From Anthostomella pinea (Eukaryota; Ascomycota; Sordariomycetes; Xylariales; Xylariaceae): a stretch of DNA of 64,000 nucleotides. Shown here one piece after another: positions 9,656 to 19,964 of this stretch. Within the stretch, counting starts at the first letter, position 1, and the number at the start of each line of letters is the position of its first letter. The translations under genes and the position numbers were made by a program. The DNA lies in assembly GCA_963556695.1 (NCBI GenBank), contig CAUWAG010000012.1, forward strand, positions 496,001 through 560,000, read 5' to 3'. The notes under the pieces are model-generated. The model did no database searches and was not told the DNA's origin. It saw only the letters and a list, made by a program, of their open reading frames with translations.

Positions 9656-10160
9656 GTTTAGCTGGACCTGAAGGTCTGGCTAAGTGACCTCGCAATCCGG
9701 TATCTAATCTCTTATCTAATCATACACGTGGGTCCTGGTATAGATGGTTTGCAGGCTGGAATCGCATGGATCCAACATAAATAGTAAAAGATTTATTCAT
9801 TTTATGCTGTAGGAACCCTGGCACCTAGAAACAGCTGCACCGGAGAACAGGCCGCCTGCCATTGAATTACTGTACATAAACATTTCTGTGAGAAGGTTCC
9901 ACTTGAACCCTAGAAAGTGTTGAACGGCAGTAGGTGCCGCGGAGTATCACGTGTGGGATTCTTGTAACGGGATAGGGAGTGAACCACAGCAAAGGGATAT
10001 CTAGGAGGAGAGTCATGTACCGAAAGGGTTTCCCATCAGACAACAACAGACACACGAGAATCGACCGTACATTTGCTACGCGATAATAGTGTTCTGGCGC
10101 TAGGATCTTTTATTGTATTTACTGAGATGTCGGTCATCCTTAAAACTCGGTTCCAGCCCG
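9656..10160. other. Intergenic, nothing recognised
   Basis: No frame, RNA gene or repeat could be recognised here. It lies 3' of the DUF7924-like gene. Confidence 0.5.
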
Positions 10161-10164
10161 CCAA

Positions 10165-11650
10165 TCAGGATATTTCCGCGACCCCAGCCCTAGTTACTCT
10201 CGCATTAGCCCGCTTGATGGCCTCGTCGCGTTGCAATTTAGCCCAGTCCCTTGCATTCCGATACGCCGAAGCACCGGTACGAAACGAAGATGGGTTTCCA
10301 GTCAAACTCCACGAATTTATCTGCGTCGTGACGTAATCAGGCGCCGCGCCAGTCGTTGGCTCGACAGGATGACTGGTGTACATCTTGAGCGCTCCATCAA
10401 GATACGTTGATGTGATAGTAAAGGCCGAGTTGTCATATATAGGCACGCTTGCCTTATAAGACTGGAGACTGAGCATAGCTCTCGCCCCCAAAGCACCGTC
10501 ATAACTTGCTTGACGCTTGGCCACGGCAGGTGAACCCTCCGGTCCTTTAGCGCCCAGGAAGAAGTTGGGGACGATGGGGAGGTCATGCTGGGTCGATGGG
10601 GTTATCGAGCCGTGAAGTTCGGCGCGCACCTGTCGGTCTAGCTGCTCGGGGCGGGCGCCGTAGTAGCGATCTGGATTTGCCGGGACGAGAGAGCCGTCGG
10701 TCAGATGGTCGAGGTTCGTGAATGGTACCTGTCCGAAGACCCACTTGGTGTCGCGGACGTCGCCCTCTAGAATGGGAATCACTGTCGAAGTAATCTGCCA
10801 CTCATTAGCAGCATGCGCGTCCGCCCGTTTGAACCTCCTGAATTCCTCGTCTGAGAATCGAAATGGCGATAAAGAGGGCCTTGGGCGAGCAAGAGCTTGT
10901 AAGATTTCATCCATGTTGGTAGGCTGTGGTGGGGCGCCTCGGTCGCCTGGGTACTCGTAACCGTCAGGATAGATGCCATAATCAATTAGATGCTGTTGGA
11001 AAGCAGGATCGTACGGGCTGGTACTCTTAGTAGTCGTCGTGTTGTGCGTGCTGGTACTGGTACTGTTATTTGAGGGCGACGCCGAGGCTCGTTGGCGCTG
11101 ACCGAGGCTGGACTGGCTGGAGCTCATTACTTGACGTTCGGATGAGACGCTAGCCTCGCTAAACTGTCACTCGTTCGTCAAGCCAGAAGATCGAGTAGTA
11201 GGTAATGAGCAGGGACATACTGACCCCTCTTAGGTTCGACAGATCGGGCCCGCCCTCTCGCGAAAAGCGCTTGATCTGCTTCAGTTGCGATGGCGTAGAC
11301 TGACCGAGATACTCGACCGCAGGCTGCGGCGTCAACTTGGCAGCCAAGCGTCGAGGAGCTGGGCAGCTAGCTGGCGTTTGTGACAAACTCGTAGTGTTCC
11401 TTCGATTTAGTTCTTCTAACGCGCGCCCAGTCAGGGGGACCTCGGAAAGGTTGTCCCAGAAGGCCGGCGGTGGTTGATGTGGGTGACGGTACTTTTGCTT
11501 CTTGCGCGGCGGTTGTCGTAAAATGTGGCGATCTATTGTTTCTTGACTGGGAATTGATGCTCGTCGCTGCTTGCACGAGCCGTTAAAACTCGGTACTGCC
11601 ACCTGCGGGAGGCGTGAGGCCAGAAGAGGTCTGTGGTTCGTCGGTCGCAT
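10165..11650 (-). CDS. DUF7924-like fungal protein, two exons
   Basis: Exon 2 (ending at 10165) encodes a long conserved fungal domain: QHLIDYGIYPDGYEYPGDR, RPRPSLSPFRFSDEEFRRFK, FTNLDHLTDGSLVPANPDRY, PNFFLGAKGPEG, YDGALGARAMLSLQSY and a C-terminal YRNARDWAKLQRDEAI. I recognise this as the domain now called DUF7924 in Pezizomycotina; no function is established. Exon 1 encodes AFWDNLSEVPLTGRALEELN and a SREGGPDLSNLRG block that precedes the domain in related proteins. A GTATGT donor sits near 11220, and exon 2 stays open upstream of its first ATG to near 11150, so an intron of roughly 60-70 nt is likely. The start is placed at the ATG before RPTNHRPLL, about 11650; an earlier start is possible. 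It looks intact, which is rare in this window. Confidence 0.75.
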
Positions 11651-11659
11651 ATCTGTAAA

Positions 11660-12157
11660 TACCAGAAGTAAGCACCTGCGCAGATCGGACCAGGACCTGA
11701 TCGTATACCATCGTTGCTCCAGTGTGTTTCCGTTAACGACAAGATGTAGTAAATTCAAGTACTGGCTCTTTACATACTCAGTACATTCTACATTTTAACG
11801 CTGTCGACATAATGGTGGGTATAGAGAGAATAGTAAATCAAAATGGTTGGCGAGTGAGTCATTCTATAGACTATAGTGCAAGATGGAGGACAGACTACAC
11901 CGCGACTGCGAGGCCGCTTGCAAGGCAGACGATGCAGAAGGCAATATGCGGCCCAGATGCAGCCGTCTCACGGTCTTATCCTCACCGCCAGTGAGACGAC
12001 TTGAAATTTCAACGGAAACGTCAGGCAAGTTGGAGGCGGCTAAGAATGGTTGGTTGTCACTGGTCGGTGGCAGAGTGTTACGGTCGCACAGTGGGTCGCT
12101 GTGCGGAGTAATGCATATAGTACAGAAATAGGAGTCAATGACCATTCGGGTCATTGT
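11660..12157. other. Upstream region of the DUF7924-like gene
   Basis: No convincing gene. It should hold the promoter of the minus-strand gene ending at 10165. Confidence 0.4.
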
Positions 12158-12174
12158 TGAAGCTTTTGCCTCAT

Positions 12175-12288
12175 GTAGTAGTAGTAGTAGTAGTAGCATT
12201 TAACGCCAGGGGGCCTGCCGTAAAGCGGCGGCCCTGGGCCTCCAAAAGGGCGCGCAGGCGTGCTAGGCTAGGTCTCATACTATATATA
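12175..12288 (-). mobile_element. Tiny SINE-like element with hairpin, copy 1
   Basis: A 114-bp insertion flanked by a perfect 17-bp direct repeat, TGAAGCTTTTGCCTCAT (12158-12174 and 12289-12305). Read on the minus strand it starts TATATATAG, has a GC-rich inverted repeat (GGGCCGCCG-loop-CGGCAGGCCC, imperfect), then CCCCCTGGCGTTAAATG and a tail of CTA triplets (GTAGTAGTA on the plus strand). A second copy is at 62103-62194. Long target duplication plus a simple-repeat tail argue for retroposition. Confidence 0.8.
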
Positions 12289-12541
12289 TGAAGCTTTTGC
12301 CTCATAGCGCAACGGTTGTCCTATACGCGTTGTAACCAACATACAATGGTGAGCTTTACATACCGCAATCTTTCTTATGCTTTGCTGGCTGGGCCATTTG
12401 GTTGGGTTTGCGTGGGCGTAGGTTGTATCTTGGCGTTTCCGTATTCCCTTTGGCTGAGCGCCGGAATCGGGCATGATCCCTTGAAATGTGGTACTGGTGT
12501 ATCTATCCAGTACGAAGTTTCCCAAATCAAACTCCATTTCC

Positions 12542-12874
12542 TCATATATTGCAAAGTAGACCCTTGAAAGTGGCCTCGGAGTGCTGCTCATCTTCTCTTG
12601 AGGTCGTTAGAATGGTGCTGGCCATGTATTTCGCCACTCTTGGGAATAGCGTAGGTGCTTTGGCGATGTCTGCAAAGTGTACTCTATCGAAGAGCCTCAA
12701 CTTAGAAGCTCCGCAGGACTTCGATACCACGTCCACAAATTGACAATTGCCTTTGTAGTTACTGTACTCTATAATCTGCTCGAGTCTCCTACTATAGCGG
12801 TCTTTTGGGCCTGCTTCGACATCCGCGCTGTTGCGTGTTCCAGATTTAGAGCCCAGCCGGACTTTAGAAGCCAT
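12542..12874 (-). CDS. Divergent-pair gene, minus member, copy 1
   Basis: From the ATG at 12874 a 110-residue frame reads MASKVRLGSKSGTRN and later QIIEYSNYKGNCQF and LRLFDRVHFADIAKAPTL. I do not recognise the family. Its start is homologous to the short frame at 31822-31926 (MAFKIRPGPRFE), and both lie head to head with a plus-strand gene of another shared family, so the pair was duplicated as a unit. The frame stops at 12542, while a frame downstream (to about 12390) goes on with EEMEFDLGNFVLDRY, so an intron or a frameshift may lie near 12560. Confidence 0.45.
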   Translation of the reverse strand: MASKVRLGSKSGTRNSADVEAGPKDRYSRRLEQIIEYSNYKGNCQFVDVVSKSCGASKLRLFDRVHFADIAKAPTLFPRVAKYMASTILTTSREDEQHSEATFKGLLCNI

Positions 12875-13072
12875 TGTTATGGCCACATATCCAGAAGTGA
12901 CACCTGATAGTTTCCCGTGGAGGGCACATAGCTTCAGTAACATATCAAGTCTTATTACGACCATGACAGCAAAATTCTGTGGCATTGAAGCTAAAGTGCT
13001 AATTGTTATAGTATTTACATTTGCACATTGCGCACATCTAGTTGAAATAAAGTTCACTGTAGCATCTTGGAA

Positions 13073-13403
13073 CATGGAGGATCTCGAACAGAAGACCAAG
13101 GAGACCATTAACGATTTCCCTGCTGTATCGCAAACTAATGAGGGGTCGTCAAGACCACCTTGTGATCTCAAATCCTACCTTACTGAGCCCAGGATATCGA
13201 CACCAAGTAACTCACCCGATACTTTCCAATCGACAGCAGAGGAGGTTCCAATGGGTCTGTACGAATCTGACGACGGCTCCCAATCGTCGAGCGGAGAACC
13301 AGAAATGTCGACGGGTGGACATGGTGTTTATGAACCCAGGCAATACTCCCAAAGGCTACGAGATGCAATAAGTAGTCCTTTCGAGCCTCATCTCCCAGCT
13401 TGA
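13073..13403 (+). CDS. Divergent-pair gene, plus member, copy 1
   Basis: The frame beginning MEDLEQKTKETIND runs about 110 residues to the TGA at 13401. It is low in complexity and rich in Ser, Pro, Glu and Asp, with the block GLYESDDGSQSSSGEPEMS. The protein at 32029-32757 has the matching order NLEHEVENII, SRPPSYLNL and CESDDELQSSSGTPEVS, so the two are diverged paralogues. No known domain, signal peptide or membrane segment is visible. The frame is open upstream to 12831 and homology extends a few residues (LVEI), so the start is uncertain. Confidence 0.45.
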
Positions 13404-13512
13404 GATACTTGCAGAATCGTGTGTGCGGAGACTCGTTGTTGGCATTGGATTCGGTTGGAAGCAGGTTGACGACGTGGACGGCCGCTGTCCCTGTTACTGT
13501 CATTAGCTCCTA

Positions 13513-13962
13513 TTAGTGATATTCCCATAGTTCCTCCTCGCCGCACTTACCAAGTGTAGTCTCGCCATTGCCGTCAAGCTGATGCCCATTCACTGCTTCG
13601 TCACCCGTGTCTGTATGCCCCTCATCCTCACTGGCAATGTCTTGGAGGGCCTTGGCCGTTGAGCGTGCGGCATCAATTTCCGATGCCTCGCGATGCGCTT
13701 CCTGCTCGGCCGATGAGTTGAATAACTCTGGAAACTCGACTTTTATTTTGAGCTCTGACTCGAAAATTCGCCGTTTCAGTAGATGCCGGAGTATATCGAC
13801 CACTCTGTCTGTTCCGAGGTCCCTCAGTGGTCGCAAGAGTCGAGGTGTTTTCTCGAGTTCCTCACGCACTTTCTTCTGCTGTCGCAGCTGCGCTTTGTCA
13901 CCCGTGAAGATGGCGCGGCAGGCCAGATAGACACGACGCTTATCAGCAGGCGCGAATTCCAT
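13513..13962 (-). CDS. Hypothetical charged helical protein
   Basis: About 149 residues starting MEFAPADKRRVYLACRA, rich in Lys, Arg and Glu, with a likely helical segment (QLRQQKKVREELEKTPRLL) and an acidic C-terminal half (IASEDEGHTDTGDEAV). I do not recognise a family. An upstream frame to 14028 runs into the left inverted repeat, so the MEF start is preferred. It stops next to the divergent-pair gene on the other strand. It could be a fragment. Confidence 0.4.
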   Translation of the reverse strand: MEFAPADKRRVYLACRAIFTGDKAQLRQQKKVREELEKTPRLLRPLRDLGTDRVVDILRHLLKRRIFESELKIKVEFPELFNSSAEQEAHREASEIDAARSTAKALQDIASEDEGHTDTGDEAVNGHQLDGNGETTLGKCGEEELWEYH

Positions 13963-13976
13963 GTCGAAGGTGCGAT

Positions 13977-14281
13977 GGTTATTGAGGGGGGGGAAACTGT
14001 AGCAATTAAAAGTGCCTTCCCTAATCACGAATATAGCACAAGTTCAAGTGGAAGAAGTCAATTAAAAAGCATGATGGTCCTCTACTAACAGATCTATTAT
14101 CTCTGTGCTGAATCTAGCAGTTCCATCCATGATATAATCTGCAGAAACCCAGTGAATGTAGTAAACCTAGCAGTTATCATCCGTGCAAACTCTTGAAACC
14201 TAATTTAACGGCAACCTTGGTTTGAGGAAGAGAGGGAAACCTGCACGTGTCTTATCTGAAAGTGTTGCGTGGTCAGGTGAC
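13977..14281 (+). repeat. Left arm of 290-bp inverted repeat
   Basis: Aligns over about 290 bp to the reverse complement of 17026-17346, from a G tract through ACTGTAGCAATTAAAAGTGCC to GAAAGTGTTGCGTGGTCAGG. Its inner edge carries TGTTGCGTGGTCAGGTGACC, the same start as the repeat at 43104. Confidence 0.85.
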
Positions 14282-14289
14282 CAGACCAT

Positions 14290-14470
14290 TGAAGACTCTT
14301 TGAATAAAGAGGATAAGCAACCCGAGCGGAGATTCTGGACAGACTACCACCGGCCCTACACGATCTGGCAAACGCCTTTTCAAAGACTGAAAGCGATACC
14401 CTCCCCCCTTTCCGAAAGGATATCGACCACAAGATCTTCACTTCAGACAGCAGAGCAATGCTCGAGGGAT
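14290..14470 (+). mobile_element. Gypsy fragment (start of RT region)
   Basis: One frame reads DLANAFSKTESDTLPPFRKDIDHKI, the segment that precedes the reverse transcriptase in Gypsy pol; the gene at 54751 has the related ESNELPPFRKDIDHKI. It is cut on both sides. Confidence 0.65.
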
Positions 14471-14830
14471 GGTTCCTGGTGTATGTCCTGCGTCATATGT
14501 CGGTCTTGCTACACAGAAATGATATATTTTAGGAGCTTGCTTTGAGATTCAATCCACCTCGGGACTCATAATCCCTGCTGAATTTGGCCCAAGTTGTCGG
14601 GCTCTCGCGTTACCCCACCTGCGTGCTCATAGCCCTCCATATAGATACCACTGTCGTGGAGATGCTGTTCGAAAGCATCGTCGTGTGCTGACGATCTCCT
14701 GGTCTTTGAGGACAGTTACAACATGAATCTCTCACAGATGGCAGGCCTATATGACCATTATTACATTTAAAAAAAGGCCAGGACGTGGTACTGACGATGA
14801 TAGTTCACCCAACCTTCTAATAGAAATAAT

Positions 14831-15592
14831 TTAACTACAAGTCCTACTCCCTGGCCTGAAGACTGGTATGTAAGCAACCTCAGCCCTGCACATAGGACAC
14901 GCACCCATTCGTTTCCATACCAGTGCCCGCTTGATACATTCCACGTGGAAGCAATGACCGCAAGATAGCTTCGTACCAATGTTTATATCTTCTAAGCATA
15001 TTGGGCACATCTCACCCCCAACCTCACATACTTCCAACTGCGGCTTATAAGGGATGACCATCCTCTCTGTGACCTCGATGCCCATAAGCTTGCAATGCAG
15101 GCATGGACGAGCGTTCGGGTCGTACTGCCATGTACGACACAGTTTACAAAGATCAGCTTTTCCTGTCATGAAGCGGCCAAGAGCGACCAGTCGATCAATT
15201 CTCCTAGGTGGCTGGTGCATGATAAGGCGATACTCCCACCCATTCACCCGACTAGTCGACGACAGCTGCTTGCCTAATTCTAAAGCCCTCAGCACGTGGT
15301 CGGTGAGGGCGAGAGTCAGGAGTAGTGTGATGGTGTAGATGGTGTAGGTATCGACACCGCGAATGAGTTCTTCACCCCGTTGGTCATTGTGTAAGGTAAA
15401 ATTCAATGCTGCTAAAAGGGAATGACCTTCAGAGAGTTGTCGAGGTGAAGCTGACGGTGAAAATTCGTCAAAGAAACTTTGTAATTCTTCGAGACTTTTT
15501 GTCAGGTCGCAAGCGTTGGCTTCGTTAGAGCGCCATTTATCGAGAACTTCGGCGGCTAATTTGTAGCGGTTGCGAGGGTGATTGTCGCTCAT
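14831..15592 (-). CDS. RING-H2 zinc-finger protein, likely E3 ubiquitin ligase
   Basis: A single-exon 253-residue protein. The C-terminus holds a RING-H2 finger, residues 196-235: CPICLEDINIGTKLSCGHCF, then HVECI and CPMC, giving the C3H2C3 ligand order. Ahead of it, at about 149-167, is another Cys pair set (CKLCRTWQYDPNARPCLHC) that could bind a further zinc. The N-terminal 140 residues are helical with no recognised domain and no clear membrane segment. RING-H2 proteins generally bring E2 enzymes to substrates; the substrate here is unknown. The gene sits alone between the two arms of an inverted repeat (13977-14281 and 17026-17346). The frame is intact. Confidence 0.8.
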   Translation of the reverse strand: MSDNHPRNRYKLAAEVLDKWRSNEANACDLTKSLEELQSFFDEFSPSASPRQLSEGHSLLAALNFTLHNDQRGEELIRGVDTYTIYTITLLLTLALTDHVLRALELGKQLSSTSRVNGWEYRLIMHQPPRRIDRLVALGRFMTGKADLCKLCRTWQYDPNARPCLHCKLMGIEVTERMVIPYKPQLEVCEVGGEMCPICLEDINIGTKLSCGHCFHVECIKRALVWKRMGACPMCRAEVAYIPVFRPGSRTCS

Positions 15593-16985
15593 GGCGTTAC
15601 TTGCACAGTAGGGTGCTGTTCGTCGTAGAGTCGTGGTCGTCCTGGGATAGTCAAGAACGACTTCTTATGTCGCCGGACGGGTTCCCAGCTGAGTATATGA
15701 GACAAGTGGGCCACAAAAGCCGTGGTCGTCATCAAGTTTGAAAGTGCATCAATTTATAGCTCTTACAACCTCTTCTTGCGAACGAGTGCGTCATACTACA
15801 TGGGAAGGTTCGTCTCTTGCCAGAGTTTGCATGTATAATATTATGAGTCACAGACTACATCACATGATGTCTCATACGGGCGCTTGCTCCGTGGACTAGT
15901 CAATTTTGATTCGATATAGGTTAGGGTGCATGGGCCGGGCAGGAAGTCGGTGTGCTAGGGTTAGATAGCAAACTCATGGGGGCCCGTTGCCTGTCTGAAG
16001 CTATGGACCAGCCAGGCCAAACCAAGTGGGAACTACATCCAGCTATCGGGATGGGGTGCAGCGTCTCTACCATTGATGGACGCGCAAGCGATATACCTCA
16101 TCTGGCGAGGGGTGGCGCGTCTTTGATGTTGTCGAGCAACAGAGAAGGATTGGTCAGGAGGCATTGAAATGTTGTATGCACATGCAAGGAAGCAGTGACG
16201 TGGTGTGATACACACGCAAGGGATAGCTGGCTATGATTCAGTTGCGACCACTCATTTATGTACGTATCAGAAGCTAGGAAATACCAAGCTAGGGCGCCAA
16301 GCTCATTTTACGTCCTGCTCACGATCCAGTTCCAACCTGTGGTTCAGCTCCTGTTCACGATCCAGTCCCTGCTCATGATCCTGTTTCATCTTCCCTGACT
16401 GTTGTCCAGCTAAATCCCATGAGCCATTGCCACCTCACGCAGATATGCAGTACAGCCACCCTGCGAAGCAGAAGGCGCCTGCCGGGTTTGGGTGGTCATT
16501 GCTGGCGTAGGGTACAAACACAAGTCTTACTCAAAAGAGAGAACGAGACCCAAAATTGCTCCCAGCTGGATCAATATGGTGCTGTCGATCAGTCACAGCC
16601 AACCAATCCTAGTGGCCTCTTGATTTGCCTTACAAGACTTGATGGACCCTCCGCGACTGGCTCTTGGCTGCGACTGACACATGAGGGCTATGCGCACATT
16701 AGTCGTCATGAGTCATCCTGAAGGCACGCTCCAGGCTGGCCATTTGGTGAAAGATGTGTTTCAGCCGATGACCCAGCTTGGATGATACCAAATGGCAACG
16801 AAGGATTGGTCAGGGAGCAGTCGTAGTAACACACTTGCATGGGATGAAGTCAACCGAGACCACTCATTTACGCGCCCGCCCAAAGCGCGGAGATGCCAAG
16901 CTGAGACGCCAAGCCCAATCTCGTTGGGGCCAGCGGAAGCCGGTGTTGACTCGCCAGATAGAGCTGAGCCTCGTTTGTACTTGTG
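15593..16985. repeat. Degenerate non-coding repeats
   Basis: No credible gene. Two stretches, 16120-16310 and 16785-16925, share blocks such as GAAGGATTGGTCAG and GACCACTCATTTA, so this is an old internal duplication. At 16315-16395 several GATCCAGT-type units recur (CTGCTCACGATCCAG, CTGTTCACGATCCAG, CTGCTCATGATCCTG), the reverse complement of the unit at 29880-29965. Confidence 0.5.
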
Positions 16986-17025
16986 TGATAGCTGCAGTGG
17001 ATGTGGGCAATATGCCAGCCTAAGT

Positions 17026-17346
17026 GGGTCACCTGACCACGCAACACTTTCAGATAAGACACGTGCAGGTTTCTCTCTCTTCCTCAAACCAAGGTTGCCG
17101 TTAAATTAGGTTTCAAGAGTTTGCACGGATGATAACTGCTAGGTTTACTACATTCACTGGGTTTCTGCAGATTATATCATGGATGAGAACTGCCAGATTT
17201 AGCACAGAGATAATAGATATGTTAGTAGAGGACCATCATGCTTTCTAATTGACTTCTTCGACTTGAACTTGTGCTATATTCGTGATTAGGGAAGGCACTT
17301 TTAATTACTACAGTTGCCCCCCCCCCCCCCCCCCCCCCCAATAACT
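17026..17346 (-). repeat. Right arm of inverted repeat, with poly-C tract
   Basis: Reverse complement of 13977-14281 with some substitutions. It includes a run of about 25 C at 17315-17339; the left arm has 8 G at the matching place. The arms enclose 2.7 kb that include the RING-H2 gene. Confidence 0.85.
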
Positions 17347-17437
17347 TATAAGTCTCCGTTCGGGATCCCTCTATCAAGTTGTAAATATCAATACTATATC
17401 TGTATTAATAGAATAAACACCCTGAAATAAGCAGCAT

Positions 17438-17648
17438 TGTGACGGCCTGCACAGACCTTCCCACATGATAAGCCGATACCTCCTAATAAGGGAAGGATCT
17501 GACTGGAGGATCCCCTTAAAGGGACAGCCTCCGGCTGTACCTAGCTTTCTCTCTCTTCCTTCCTCTCTAGTCTTGATATTCTCGTCAATAGAGTAATAGC
17601 TGCTTGCTGCCGGCCATGTCCCAGCTCCTCAGTAAGCTCGCCGTGACA
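17438..17648 (+). mobile_element. Gypsy LTR, variant subfamily
   Basis: 211 bp from TGTGACGGCCTGCACAG to CTCGCCGTGACA, related to the LTR at 57945 but lacking the short CTGTGGCGG segment after the start and with other substitutions. It precedes gag and protease sequence in the same orientation, so it is probably the 5' LTR of the decayed element. No flanking duplication was found. Confidence 0.85.
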
Positions 17649-18130
17649 TAATATCAAGACTCACCATACCAGATCAGAAGCCTTGTCTTCAGATCACCAC
17701 TGCAAGGAGTTTTGCCTCTAGCGGTGACAGGTGCAGTGTCTCCGAACACCCACCTGTCTATCCCAAGGCTTTGAAGCTCTGCCTTCAGGCCTATTAATAC
17801 CATCCTTTTACCATTCCACCTACCATTATTACCGATTCCGTCCAATATACCGTGACGATAAGTACTATTATTATTCCAGAACGTCAGGATAGTTCTAAAG
17901 GGACTGGAAGACCAGTCTAACCTACCCAAACACCCCCCGATACCAATAATCTTCCCCCGAAGAAAGGAAAGAAGAAGCCGAGAGCCAAGGCACGAGGGGG
18001 CCAGAGCAAGCCGAATACGCGATCGAAGGCCACTTTGACCTACAGCTAATCTCCTTCAAACGCTTTATCGTCCCCATCTTCCTCTAGGACCACATCCCGA
18101 GACCTACGGACCCAACCTAGCTCGCTAATT

Positions 18131-19322
18131 ATGAGCTGTGCGCGGGGGCGATCGGACAACCCCTTGCTCTTCAACCTGGATGCGCTTACGCCAGAACAGC
18201 TAGCCAGATTACAAGCCGAGCTACACACCCGGATCCCCAGGTCTGAGCCTCCAAGGTACACAACGGAACGGCAGTCTGTGCGTTTTAACGTACCGCGAAA
18301 AGAACGAGCCTTTCCTTCCTTAGAAATAGGTTCTCTACATACGACGACCCCTAGGCGGGACTCCCCGTCTTCCATAGCGTCAACCTCGAATGCCATGCGA
18401 CATTCCATCAAGCTAGCAGATCCTGCAAAGCTGAGCGATGGCCAAAACCCAACCTTTGAACAGTGGAAGAACAGCACCTAACGTAAGCTACGGACTAACT
18501 GGTGGCTCTTTCCTATTAAAGAATCAAAGTTTAACTGGCTCTATACGCTAGTAGAAGGTGACGCAGCTATAGCATTGGAACCATTCATATCTGAAGAGAA
18601 TACCGAGTCACTTACTACCATTGAGGAGGTGTATGACCTTCTCCGGTCCTCTTATAGCAATCCCGACGCGGCTGCTCAAGCTAGGGATCAGCTCCATGAC
18701 CTGTGGATGGAACCGACGCAAGATTTCTACTCCTTCTGTTCCACATGGGTCCTCTTGGCCAGCAAGGCAGGCCTGTCCCGGACAGAATGGAAGTACGAAC
18801 TAAACCAAAAGTTAACTCCACCCCTGAGGATACAAGTAATGGCTTCTTACCTCGACTTTAACGTTTCTTTTAACGAATTTCGAAATATCTGTTCTAGTAA
18901 CGCTTAACAGCTTGCAGAGGTCGAACGAATCAAGAAGTAACGTTAGAGCTTCTCGAAGGCTAATTCTCGCCGTATTATTACTGCGGCATCTAGACCCCAG
19001 CGGTTTGCCAGAAGCCTACCGTCCCAAGCTTTGCCCGACCAAGCGATTGATACTACTTTCCAACCAGCAAGGGCATCACCCGATTAGAAGACTCCCCGTC
19101 TTTCTGCAGCCACTGAAAGGAAGCATGTCGACCGATCGCGCACACCTTACGAGGCGGAAAGCATTACATGTTACTCGTGTGGCAAGGATGGCCATATAGC
19201 CCCCAAGTGTCCAGATAAAAGGACTCCTCGTGTACACTTTCTAGAAGAAGATAACGAGGCCCCTTCTAATCCGACACAGGATGTTACTTCTAGCAGCGAG
19301 TCGGAAAACTCAAAGGCCTAGG
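18131..19322 (+). pseudogene. Gypsy gag, decayed
   Basis: The frame encodes a retrotransposon Gag: an N-terminal segment (ALTPEQLARLQAELHTR), a capsid-like region (SFCSTWVLLASKAGLSRTEW), and a CCHC knuckle CYSCGKDGHIAPKCPDK at about 19168-19217. Stops lie at 18479, 18905, 18938 and later. It is followed by a protease frame at 19438, the normal Gypsy order. The product is not made. Confidence 0.8.
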
Positions 19323-19437
19323 GAAAGTCTCCCGCCTAGGCCTCCAATATACTATTAATCAGCTAGCTCACCACTCCCTCGAAATTCCATCACTTCGATC
19401 AGACCTCTCCGGCTTAATTGGCAGCAGTACCTTTGTA

Positions 19438-19960
19438 ATGACTGCGACCATCCGATGGAATGGAATTGCGGTACGCGTAAGGGTGTTAATTGATACCGGA
19501 GCAGAGGTTTACCTCTTAGGCAGCCGTTCGATCATGAGCCCCTTGGCTCAACGATGGGAACTCCCTCAAAGATATTTTAATGAGCCTGCCACCCTGAATG
19601 GTTTTGGTAAAGGACACTCACAAGTTGTCAACACAGCGGTTGCAGCAAATTTCCAGATTCAGGGAAGAACCTTCCGGGAAGCCCCTATCTTGGAAGCAGA
19701 GTTTGGGCCCAGCAAGAACTTTGACCTTATTGTTGGCAAGCGATTCTTGGCTGTTCACAACCTCTTACCAGACTGCCGGCGGAACCGCCTATATTTCTCA
19801 CCGGAACTACCTTTCCTTACCAACTGGAAGACCGACATCACCAACCCAGCTCGCCAGTGGTTAAGGCAACGGGCTATCAATCTTCAGGCCCAGCAAGACA
19901 TGCTCCATAGGGACGGACATCGACAGGGACTGTACACCCACAGCCTACGGCATCAAGTCC
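19438..19960 (+). pseudogene. Gypsy aspartic protease fragment
   Basis: The frame has the retropepsin start VRVRVLIDTGAEVYLLGS (active-site DTGA), then RTFREAPILEAEF and LIVGKRFLAVHNLL, typical of the protease C-terminal lobe (usual ILG replaced by IVG). After about 19960 the same open frame runs into unrelated LINE-derived sequence, so the 204-codon frame is chimeric. RT, RNase H and integrase are absent. Confidence 0.75.
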
Positions 19961-19964
19961 ATGG

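Noticed and set aside
12175..12200. GTA repeat as a plain microsatellite
   Set aside because: It lies at the tail end of an insertion with a 17-bp target duplication, so it is the element's tail.
17315..17339. Poly-C run as a functional element
   Set aside because: The matching arm of the inverted repeat has only 8 G, so this is homopolymer expansion or a sequencing artefact.
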